Shown piece by piece: positions 17,148 to 24,776 of a stretch of 64,000 bases of DNA. The translations under genes and the position numbers were made by a program. The stretch is taken from positions 62,001 through 126,000 of the forward strand of contig NZ_MBLO01000210.1 of assembly GCF_001854805.1 (NCBI RefSeq), given 5' to 3'. Position 1 is the stretch's first letter; the number at the start of each line of letters is the position of its first letter. The stretch is from Pseudofrankia coriaricola. GTDB lineage: Bacteria; Actinomycetota; Actinomycetes; Frankiales; Frankiaceae. The notes under the pieces are model-generated. The model ran no database searches. It worked only from the letters and a program-made list of their open reading frames with translations, and was not told the origin of the DNA.

Positions 17148-19697
17148 CTAGTAGGGCCAGACCCAGTCGCGGATCTCGGGCGGGTCCTCGCCGTGCTCGC
17201 GGGTGTAAGCACGGACCCGTAGCCGCTCGTCGACCATCTCCTGGCGGACGTGCGCGGCCCGCGCGCCCAGCGACGGCACCCGGTCGATCACGTCGGCGAC
17301 CAGATGGAAGCGGTCGAGCCCGTTCATCATCACCATGTCGAACGGCGTCGTTGTGGTTCCCTCCTCGATGTAGCCGCGGACGTGGAGATTGTGGTGGTTG
17401 GTCCGCCGGTACGTCAGCCGGTGGATCAACCACGGGTACCCGTGGTGAGCGAAGATGACCGGCCGGTCGGGGGTGAAGAGCGCGTCGAACCGGGCGTCGG
17501 AGATGCCGTGCGGATGCTCGCTCTCGCTCTGCAGGGCCATCAGGTCGACGACGTTCACCACCCGGACCCGCAGCCATGGGAGGTGGCGGCGCAGCAGGTC
17601 CACGGCGGCCAGCGTCTCGAGCGTCGGCACGTCGCCGGCGCACGCCATCACCACATCCGGAAGCCCGTCACCACCGGCGCCGGCGCCACCAGTGGCGTCC
17701 TGGTCATTGCTGGCGAAGTCCCAGATGCCCAGGCCCCGGGTGGAGTGGGCGATCGCCTGCTCCATGGTCAGGTAGTTCAGCGCCGGCTGCTTACCGGCGA
17801 CGATCACGTTGATGTAGTTCCGGCTGCGCAGACAGTGGTCGGCGACCGACAGCAGCGTGTTCGTGTCCGGCGGCAGGTAGACCCGGACGACCTCCGCCTT
17901 CTTGTTGACGACGTGGTCGATGAAGCCGGGGTCCTGGTGCGAGAAGCCGTTGTGGTCCTGCCGCCAGACGTGGCTGGTGAGCAGGTAGTTCAGTGACGCG
18001 ATCGGGCGGCGCCACGGGATCTCGCGGGTGGTCTTCAGCCACTTGGCGTGCTGGTTGACCATCGAGTCGACGATGTGGATGAACGCCTCGTAGCAGGAGA
18101 AGAGGCCGTGCCGGCCGGTGAGCAGGTAGCCCTCCAGCCAGCCCTGGCACAGGTGTTCGGAAAGTACCTCCATCACCCGGCCCGCCCGGGCGAGGTGCTC
18201 GTCGGTCGGCAGGATCTCGCCTTCCCAGACCCGGTCGGTGACATCGAAGACGGCGCCCAGCCGGTTCGAGGCGGTCTCGTCGGGGCCCATCAGCCGGAAC
18301 GTGGTCGGGTTGGCCAGGATGACGTCGCGCAGCAGGTGGCCGAGCACGGTCGTCGCCGAGGTCGACGCGGTGCCGGGCGCCGCCACGTCGACGGCGTAGT
18401 CCCGGAAGTCGGGCAGGGTGAGGTCCCGCAGCAGCTCGCCGCCGTTGGCGTGCGGGTTGGCGCTCATCCGCCGCCGCCCCGCCGGCGCGAGCGCCGTCAG
18501 CTCCGGTCGCGGCCGGCCGGCGGCGTCGAACAGCTCCTCGGGGCGGTAGCCGCGCATCCAGTCGGCGAGTTCGGCGATCCGATCGGGGTTCGCTCGCGCG
18601 TCGGTGATCGGGACCTGGTGCGCGCGCCAGGTCCCCTCGACGGGCTTGCCGGCGACGGTACGCGGCCCGGTCCAGCCCTTGGGGGAACGGAGCACGATCA
18701 TCGGCCAGGCCGGGCGGGGCGCTTCCCCGCCCGCGGCCACAGCGGCCCTGGCCTCGCGCTGGATCCTGGTGATCTCGTCGAGCGCCTCGTCCAGGACGGT
18801 GGCGAGCCGGCGGTGCGCCTCGGCGATACCGGCTGGGCAGCCTCCGGGCGCGCCAGGCTCCGCCATCGTCGCGCGCCCTTCGGCCGGGTCGTCGCCGGCC
18901 TCGGCGGTGACGTGCAGCGGGGCATAGCCGTAGCCGCGCATCAGCGCGTCCAGCTCGGCCTCGGGGATGCGGGCGAGTACGGTCGCCTGCGCGATCTTGT
19001 AGCCGTTGAGGTGCAGGATCGGCAGGACCGCGCCGTCCCGGGCCGGGTCGAGGAACTTGTTCGAGTGCCAGCTGGCGGCGAGCGGGCCGGTCTCGGCCTC
19101 GCCGTCCCCGACGACGCAGGCCACCACCAGGTCGGGGTTGTCGAACGCGGCACCATAGGCGTGCGCGAGGGCGTAGCCCAGCTCGCCGCCCTCGTGGATC
19201 GAGCCGGGCGTCTCCGGCGCGACGTGGCTGGGAATTCCACCCGGAAACGAGAACTGCCGGAACAACCGGCGTATCCCGGCCTCGTCCTGGCTGACCGTCG
19301 GGTAGATCTCGGAGTAGGTGCCCTCGAGATACGCGTTCGCGACGATGCCGGGACCGCCGTGACCCGGACCGATGACGTACATCATGTCGAGGTCACGCGC
19401 CTTGATCACCCGGTTGAGGTGCGCGTAGATCAGGTTGAGGCCCGGGGTGGTGCCCCAGTGGCCGAGCAGGCGCGGCTTGATGTGCGCCGACTCGAGCGGT
19501 TCCCGCAGCAGGGGGTTGTCCAGCAGGTAGATCTGCCCGACGGACAGGTAGTTCGCCGCCCGCCAGTAGGCGTCAAGCAGCGCCACCTCCTCATCCGTGA
19601 GCGGCCCCGCGACGCTGGCGCCGGCGCGGGGCCTTGTTGCCGGATCGGCGGTGGACCTGGCTGGCTGGATGGTGGCGAATTCCGCCGCACCGGTCAT
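17148..19697 (-). CDS. xfp: Xylulose-5-phosphate/fructose-6-phosphate phosphoketolase
   Basis: About 849 aa, a thiamine-diphosphate enzyme that phosphorolytically cleaves xylulose 5-phosphate or fructose 6-phosphate to acetyl phosphate plus an aldose phosphate. Diagnostic motifs are [26 protein letters not shown], the ThDP signature [13 protein letters not shown] and [13 protein letters not shown]. Length is slightly above the usual 790-830 aa because of a Thr/Ala-rich N-terminus. The ATG at 19697 follows AGGAAAGGG; 28 further in-frame upstream codons look untranslated. ackA follows downstream. Together they form a short carbon-conserving bypass giving acetate and ATP. Neither is part of the usual thyX-dapA neighbourhood, so the pair looks inserted there, but codon use is native. 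Confidence 0.95.
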   Translation of the reverse strand: MTGAAEFATIQPARSTADPATRPRAGASVAGPLTDEEVALLDAYWRAANYLSVGQIYLLDNPLLREPLESAHIKPRLLGHWGTTPGLNLIYAHLNRVIKARDLDMMYVIGPGHGGPGIVANAYLEGTYSEIYPTVSQDEAGIRRLFRQFSFPGGIPSHVAPETPGSIHEGGELGYALAHAYGAAFDNPDLVVACVVGDGEAETGPLAASWHSNKFLDPARDGAVLPILHLNGYKIAQATVLARIPEAELDALMRGYGYAPLHVTAEAGDDPAEGRATMAEPGAPGGCPAGIAEAHRRLATVLDEALDEITRIQREARAAVAAGGEAPRPAWPMIVLRSPKGWTGPRTVAGKPVEGTWRAHQVPITDARANPDRIAELADWMRGYRPEELFDAAGRPRPELTALAPAGRRRMSANPHANGGELLRDLTLPDFRDYAVDVAAPGTASTSATTVLGHLLRDVILANPTTFRLMGPDETASNRLGAVFDVTDRVWEGEILPTDEHLARAGRVMEVLSEHLCQGWLEGYLLTGRHGLFSCYEAFIHIVDSMVNQHAKWLKTTREIPWRRPIASLNYLLTSHVWRQDHNGFSHQDPGFIDHVVNKKAEVVRVYLPPDTNTLLSVADHCLRSRNYINVIVAGKQPALNYLTMEQAIAHSTRGLGIWDFASNDQDATGGAGAGGDGLPDVVMACAGDVPTLETLAAVDLLRRHLPWLRVRVVNVVDLMALQSESEHPHGISDARFDALFTPDRPVIFAHHGYPWLIHRLTYRRTNHHNLHVRGYIEEGTTTTPFDMVMMNGLDRFHLVADVIDRVPSLGARAAHVRQEMVDERLRVRAYTREHGEDPPEIRDWVWPY

Positions 19698-19937
19698 CGG
19701 CTGGCCCTTTCCTGTGGAGGCCGGCTCTCGGGGCTGTCGGGCTGGCTGGGACGCGAAGCCTCGTCGCTGGCACACGCACACCCCGCCAGCTCGGCTGGTT
19801 GGAGCCGGTCGGGCGCGTCCATTCGACCACCCTCCCGCCCCGCCGACGGCCTACCCGGCGGCCCTGGCCGTCATGACCTCTTTCCCTGGAAACGTGAGCC
19901 GCCAGACCTGACGCGCCGGTACGGTTCACCCAGTACT

Positions 19938-19991
19938 GCGCGGACCGTACCGGCGCGGACCGTACCGGCGCGGACCGTACCGGCGCGGACG
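19938..19991. repeat. 15-bp tandem repeat between thyX and xfp
   Basis: Three exact copies of GCGCGGACCGTACCG (19938-19982) plus a 9-nt partial copy. They lie in the 530-nt gap between thyX and the xfp start, roughly 240-290 nt upstream of xfp. A related inverted GGTACGGTTC occurs just upstream at 19918. This could be an operator array for xfp or slippage-prone DNA. A shorter CCACGACGG tandem pair is at 20131-20148. I see no gene in this gap. Confidence 0.75.
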
Positions 19992-20227
19992 GCTCAGCCC
20001 TTCGTGCCTGCCGGCTTCTCGCTCTCCGGAATCTCCTGTCTTTCCGGGATGCGGGCCACTGGGCCACTGGGCCGCTCGGTGCGGAGTCGACCACCTCGGT
20101 GGGAAGCTGGCGGCCGGTCGGGCCGGCCGCCCACGACGGCCACGACGGCCGCTCTGGCCCCGGTGTATGCGCTCACACATCTCTTTGCCCGATGCGGCCC
20201 ATCGGGTTCACGGGAGCGAGCGGCCTG

Positions 20228-20962
20228 CTACCCCTCGCCGACGAGCGGGCTGGAGGCGACCTCGGTGCCGTCATCGAGGGTGGAGAGGCTGAAGTCCGCG
20301 AACACGTTCGGGGCGACCTCCCGCAGCGCCTTCAGGACCGCGACGGCGAGCCCGCGGATCTCGACGTCCGCGGACTCGCTGGCGCGCATCGCGACGAAGT
20401 GCCGCCAGGCGCGGTAGTTGCCGGTGACGACGATCCTGGTCTCGGTGGCGTTCGGCAGCACCGAGCGGGCGGCCTGACGCGCCTGCTTGCGCCGCGACGT
20501 GGGGGCCGCGACCTCGGCGAAGTGCTTCTCCAGGCCTTCCAACAGCCTCGAGTAGGCGGCCAGGGACGCGGTCGTCGCCTCCTCGAAGATCGCGTGCAGC
20601 TCCGGGTCGGCGGCGATGACGTCCGGCTCGACCATCTCGGCGTCCCGCTCGGGCACGTAGCGCTGGGAGAGCTGGCTGTAGGAGAAGTGCCGGTGGCGGA
20701 CCAGCTCATGGGTGAGGCTGCGGGACACGCCGGTGAAGTAGAGCGTGACGGTGCCGTGCTCGAGCACCGACAGGTGGCCCACCTCGAGGATGTGCCGCAG
20801 GTAGCCGGCGTTCGTCGCGGTCGACGGGTTCGGCTTCTTCCAGCTCTGGTAGCAGGCCCGGCCCGCGAACTCGGCGAGCGCCTGCCCGCCGTCGGCGTCG
20901 GTCTCCCACGGCACGTCGGCCGGCGGGAGGAACTCCGTCCGCGCGATCACCTGAACTCGCAC
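20228..20962 (-). CDS. thyX: FAD-dependent thymidylate synthase
   Basis: A 244-aa flavin-dependent enzyme making dTMP from dUMP with methylenetetrahydrofolate and NADPH. The ThyX motif RHRx7S is present as [14 protein letters not shown] (residues 89-102). Other conserved segments are [16 protein letters not shown] and [13 protein letters not shown] chose the GTG at 20962 because GGAGG lies 5 nt upstream and the family begins near here ([11 protein letters not shown]); an upstream ATG at 20989 lacks such a site. It lies downstream of hisS on the same strand, with a 232-nt gap. In relatives thyX sits close to dapA; here they are 8 kb apart. Confidence 0.95.
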   Translation of the reverse strand: MRVQVIARTEFLPPADVPWETDADGGQALAEFAGRACYQSWKKPNPSTATNAGYLRHILEVGHLSVLEHGTVTLYFTGVSRSLTHELVRHRHFSYSQLSQRYVPERDAEMVEPDVIAADPELHAIFEEATTASLAAYSRLLEGLEKHFAEVAAPTSRRKQARQAARSVLPNATETRIVVTGNYRAWRHFVAMRASESADVEIRGLAVAVLKALREVAPNVFADFSLSTLDDGTEVASSPLVGEG

Positions 20963-21194
20963 TGCCACCTCCACGAACGGTTCGACCATGCCGATCCACG
21001 GTAACCGGCGGGCAGACGGCCAGGTGCGGGCCCGGGCTCGCACCTGGCCGGACCGTGCCCGACCACACGCCCGACGGCCCAGCCCCGACGGCGCCGCCCG
21101 ACTCTGTGGCCGGACGTTGTTCAGGCAGTCGAGAATGGGGTTGGAGCGCCGCTTCCGGCCCCGATCTCACCTGCCCGACGAGCTGGGCCGAGCG

Positions 21195-22511
21195 TCAGGG
21201 CGTCCAGGTCTCCGGGTCCGCGGGGGCCTGGTCGCCGGTGGCCATGTCCTTGACCTCGTGGTCACGGCCGTCCTCGAACGGGGGGAACCACACCGCGCCG
21301 ATGCCCTTGCGGGAGGCGTAGCGGATCTGCTTGGCGAGCTTGTCGGCCTGGTGGTAGGTCTCGACCTTCAGGCCGCGGGCACGCAGCCGGGCCGCCGTCG
21401 CGACCGCGGCGCGCCGCCGCTCGTCGCTCGGGATGACGACCAGGACATCCGCCGGGCTCGCCGGGCCGGGCGTGATCAGACCCTCGGCGACCAGCTTGGC
21501 GAAGATCCGCGTGAGGCCGATGGAGATGCCGACGCCGGGCAGGCTGCGCCGGATGAACGAGCCCGCGAGGTCGTCGTAGCGGCCGCCGGAGCAGATGCTG
21601 CCGAAGCCGGGCCAGTCGACGAACTTCGCCTCGTAGACCGTGCCGGTGTAGTAGTCCAGCCCGCGGGCGATCGACAGGTCCGCGACGACGCTGCCCGCCG
21701 GCAGGTCGGCGAGCTCGTCGAGGACGAAGGACAGCTCGTCCAGGCCCTCGGTGAGCAGGTCTGACTTGACGCCCAGCCTGCCGACCGCCTCGACGACACC
21801 GGCCGACCCGTCGGCCCTGACCGCCGCCAGGTCGAGCACCGCGCGCGCCTGCGTGGCGGACAGGCCCACCGTCTCGACGAGCAGCTTCTCGACGCCGTCC
21901 GCGCCGATCTTGTCGAGCTTGTCCGCGGCCCGGATCACCGCCACCGGGTCGTCGATCCCGAGACCCTCGTAGAAGCCCTGCAGCAGCTTGCGGTTGTTGA
22001 CGTTCAGCGTCCAGGCCGGCACGCCGAGGTCGGTGAGCACCTCGTGGACGATGCGCGGCAGCTCGGCGTCGAAGTACAGCGGCACCTGGTCGACGTTGAT
22101 GACGTCGATGTCGCACTGGGTGAACTCGCGGAACCGGCCCTCCTGCGGCCGCTCGCCCCGCCAGACCCGCTGGATCTGGTAGCGGCGGAACGGGAAGGCC
22201 AGCTCGTTGAAGTGCGCGGCGACGTAGCGGGCGAACGGCACGGTCAGGTCGAAGTGCAGCCCGAGCCGGCCGCTCTCATCGCCGGGCTCGGCCTGTAGCC
22301 GGCGCAGCGCGTAGACCTCCTGGGAGGTCTCCCCCTTCGCCGCGAGCACGTCGAGCGACTCGACCGACGGCGTCTCCACCGAGCAGAAGCCGTAGCGCTC
22401 GAAGGTGGCGCGGATCCGGTCGAGCCAGTTCTGCTCGACAGCACGCACACCGGGCAGCCATTCGGGGAAGCCACTGATCGGGACGGGCCTCACGATCGGG
22501 GCATCGCTCAT
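21195..22511 (-). CDS. hisS: Histidine--tRNA ligase, divergent type
   Basis: A 438-aa class II synthetase charging tRNA-His. Motifs include a motif 2 region RYQIQRVWRGERPQEGRFRE, the histidine-specific ARGLDYYTGTVYE, GGRYDDLAGSF and a C-terminal anticodon-binding domain (VLVVIPSDERRRAAVATAA...). Typical bacterial HisRS has VRGLDYYTRTVFE; this ARGLDYYTGTVYE form, with an extended N-terminus, looks closer to the archaeal/eukaryotic-like branch. The ATG at 22511 is preceded by AGGTTCTGCCGCG. It is divergent from the Hsp70 gene and followed by thyX. Whether a second, standard hisS exists elsewhere cannot be seen here. Confidence 0.9.
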   Translation of the reverse strand: MSDAPIVRPVPISGFPEWLPGVRAVEQNWLDRIRATFERYGFCSVETPSVESLDVLAAKGETSQEVYALRRLQAEPGDESGRLGLHFDLTVPFARYVAAHFNELAFPFRRYQIQRVWRGERPQEGRFREFTQCDIDVINVDQVPLYFDAELPRIVHEVLTDLGVPAWTLNVNNRKLLQGFYEGLGIDDPVAVIRAADKLDKIGADGVEKLLVETVGLSATQARAVLDLAAVRADGSAGVVEAVGRLGVKSDLLTEGLDELSFVLDELADLPAGSVVADLSIARGLDYYTGTVYEAKFVDWPGFGSICSGGRYDDLAGSFIRRSLPGVGISIGLTRIFAKLVAEGLITPGPASPADVLVVIPSDERRRAAVATAARLRARGLKVETYHQADKLAKQIRYASRKGIGAVWFPPFEDGRDHEVKDMATGDQAPADPETWTP

Positions 22512-22730
22512 CGCGGCAGAACCTGGCCTCTCACATCGACTCGGATAGGTGGGAGACGACACACGGCACGAATCGCCGCGGTCGATCACCGATGTCGGGA
22601 GAGGTACACGCTGCGCACTCTACCGGTCATCGATGATCAGACGCGGGCCGAGCCACGGCGACGGGACGCCAACGGACGGCCGACGGCTGACGGCGCACGG
22701 TCCGATGCGACGTCGTACACCCGACGGGTA

Positions 22731-22742
22731 ACCACATGTGGT
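22731..22742. promoter_or_regulatory. 12-bp perfect palindrome upstream of the Hsp70 gene
   Basis: ACCACATGTGGT lies 24 nt upstream of the Hsp70 GTG, in the divergent gap with hisS. Its position near the expected promoter or leader suggests an operator. It has no resemblance to HAIR or CIRCE heat-shock boxes. Confidence 0.4.
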
Positions 22743-22766
22743 CCCGAAGCGGATAGGTTTCTGGCC

Positions 22767-24632
22767 GTGCGCGCACGACGAGGTGGCTCATCCGGGCTGT
22801 CCGGGATGTCCGGCGACGGGACAGTCTTCGGCATCGACCTCGGCACCACGTTCAGCTGCCTCGCGCGGGTCTCGCCCGCCGGCGAGGCCGAGATCGTGCC
22901 GCTGCTCGACGGCTCGATGACGCTGCCCAGCGTCGTGCTGTTCGTCGGCCCCGACGACTACATCACCGGCGAGACCGCCCGCCAGCTCTCCCGCTCCCGG
23001 CCGGACGACGTGTGCTCGCTGGTCAAGCGGAAGATGGGCGAGGGCGACTGGCGGTTCGTGCCGGCCGCCGCGCCGCCGGGGATGGCCTGGTCCGCCCCGG
23101 CGATCAGCGGCCTCATCCTGTCCGCGCTGGTCTCGGACGCCGAGCTCACCGGCGGCGAGCCGGTCCGCGACGTCGTCATCACCGTCCCGGCCTATTTCGG
23201 TGACGAGGAACGGCGCGCGACCGTGCTCGCCGGCGAGTACGCCGGGCTGAACGTCGTCGACGTCATCAACGAACCGACCGCCGCGGCGCTCTCGTATGGC
23301 TTCGCCCGTTTCGAGGTCGGCAACCGGCGCACGCTCGCGGGTCCCAGCGCCGCCGACGAGGAGGTCGCGCTCGTCTACGACCTGGGCGGCGGAACGTTCG
23401 ACGTGACGATCGTCGAGCTCGCCGACCGCCGGGTCTCCGTCGTCGCGATCGACGGCGACCACCAGCTCGGCGGCGCCGACTGGGACGAGAAACTGGTGCT
23501 GCATCTGGCGAGCGCGTTCACCGCCGCGCACCCGTCGCTGCCCGACCCGCTCGACGACGGCGAGGCCACGCAGGCCCTCGCGCTCATCGCGGAACGCGCC
23601 CGCCGCGAGCTCACCGACCAGACGGCCACGACCGCGCGGGTCGAGCACGCCGGCGCGGCGCTCGACGTGGAGCTGACCCGCGCCGAGCTCGAACGGCTGA
23701 CCAGCGGCCTGCTCGACCGCACCGTCACGCTCACGAACGCCGCTGTCGAGGCCGCCAGGGCCCGCGGGGTCCGCGGCGTGGACCGGGTGCTGCTCGTCGG
23801 CGGGGCGTCGAGGATGCCGGCGATCGCGCGGCGGCTGTCCGAGGAGTTCGACGTCCCGGTCGAGCTGAGCGACCCCGACCTGGCGGTCGCCAGGGGTGCC
23901 GCGCTCTACGGCGAGAAGAAGGCGCTCGAGCGCCTCGTCATCAACGACCTGGTGACCCGCGGCCAGCTGCCCGACGGCGCGGGCGTCGACGCCGCGGACC
24001 CGTCCGACCTGGAGGCGGCCTGCCGCCGGCTGGCCGAGGCACTGGGCCTGCCTGCGCCTCGGGTCCGCCGCACCGTCGAGGTGCAGGTCGTCAACGTCAT
24101 CTCGCGCGGGTTCGGCGTGCTCGCGCTCGACCGGTTCGGCGACCACGGCGCCGTCTTCCTGGTGCACCGCAACGACCGGCTGCCGGTGATCGTGCGCCGC
24201 CCGTTCGGCACCGTGCGCGACGACCAGGACACCGTCACCGTCTACGTCGTCGAGCAGGCGGGCGGCACCGAGTCCCGCCGGATCGAGGACAACAAGATCA
24301 TCGCCGCGGCCGAGATCACCGACATCCCGCCCGGCTACTCGGCCGGCACGGAGATCGAGATCACCTTCCGGATGGGCTTCGACGGGATGCTGGAGGTCAC
24401 CGCCCGGCACGAGGGGCTCGCCGACCAGCCACTGACCGTGCGGGTGGAGACGTCCGCGGCGCTGAGCCAGGCCGACGTGGCCAGGGAGCGCGAGCAGGTC
24501 GCGCGGGCGCGCCGCGCCAGGGACGCCGGCCGGGCCGCCCAGCCAGGCGAGAAGCCCGGAGACGGCCCACCCAAGCCAGGCCCGGGCTTCCGCGGCGGTG
24601 GGCTCGGCGACCCGCCGACCGGGTGGACCTGA
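22767..24632 (+). CDS. Hsp70-family protein (atypical DnaK paralogue)
   Basis: A 621-aa Hsp70 paralogue. The nucleotide-binding domain is intact: FGIDLGTTFSCLA at 21-33, a VINEPTAAALSYG segment near 168, YDLGGGTFDVTIV near 205 and VLLVGGASRMPAIA near 335. After residue 400 the substrate-binding region is diverged, with a long acidic/alanine linker and a RMGFDGMLEVTAR strand typical of the beta-sandwich. The helical lid is reduced to a basic Pro/Gly tail, with no EEVD-like end. It is thus not the housekeeping DnaK, and no grpE or dnaJ is adjacent. The start is GTG 22767 or ATG 22806; neither has a strong ribosome site. The next gene, 144 nt downstream on the same strand, encodes a J-like partner. 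Confidence 0.88.
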   Translation: MRARRGGSSGLSGMSGDGTVFGIDLGTTFSCLARVSPAGEAEIVPLLDGSMTLPSVVLFVGPDDYITGETARQLSRSRPDDVCSLVKRKMGEGDWRFVPAAAPPGMAWSAPAISGLILSALVSDAELTGGEPVRDVVITVPAYFGDEERRATVLAGEYAGLNVVDVINEPTAAALSYGFARFEVGNRRTLAGPSAADEEVALVYDLGGGTFDVTIVELADRRVSVVAIDGDHQLGGADWDEKLVLHLASAFTAAHPSLPDPLDDGEATQALALIAERARRELTDQTATTARVEHAGAALDVELTRAELERLTSGLLDRTVTLTNAAVEAARARGVRGVDRVLLVGGASRMPAIARRLSEEFDVPVELSDPDLAVARGAALYGEKKALERLVINDLVTRGQLPDGAGVDAADPSDLEAACRRLAEALGLPAPRVRRTVEVQVVNVISRGFGVLALDRFGDHGAVFLVHRNDRLPVIVRRPFGTVRDDQDTVTVYVVEQAGGTESRRIEDNKIIAAAEITDIPPGYSAGTEIEITFRMGFDGMLEVTARHEGLADQPLTVRVETSAALSQADVAREREQVARARRARDAGRAAQPGEKPGDGPPKPGPGFRGGGLGDPPTGWT

Positions 24633-24752
24633 CCGGATGCGTCGCACCATCGTCATTTCTGCCCCGGGCCGTCCGCGGGGACCCCGCCGGTTGGCTACCG
24701 AGTGGCATGAGGCCGAACCCGCCGACGCGGGCCGGGCCCCCGCCTAGCCAAC

Positions 24753-24769
24753 CGGTGGGGAAGGAGGGG
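24753..24769 (+). repeat. Family C-like repeat providing a ribosome binding site
   Basis: CGGTGGGGAAGGAGGGG is identical over 17 nt to the sequence just upstream of rlmN (on the minus strand). It sits 7 nt before the ATG at 24777, so the GGAGG inside it is the Shine-Dalgarno of the Hsp70-partner gene. Confidence 0.6.
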
Positions 24770-24776
24770 AGGCCTG

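Noticed and set aside
16909-17643. Duplicate peptide-coding frame across the xfp-ackA hairpins
   Set aside because: The similarity of the two peptide repeats comes from the duplicated hairpins; the frame otherwise shadows xfp and ackA.
19938-19991. CRISPR-like array
   Set aside because: Units are contiguous 15-mers without spacers and no cas gene is nearby.
18048-20417. 789-codon plus-strand frame opposite xfp
   Set aside because: Covers phosphoketolase in antisense, then non-coding gap repeats; no conserved motif.
22788-24656. 622-codon frame antisense to the Hsp70 gene
   Set aside because: Shadow frame; Hsp70 motifs lie on the plus strand.
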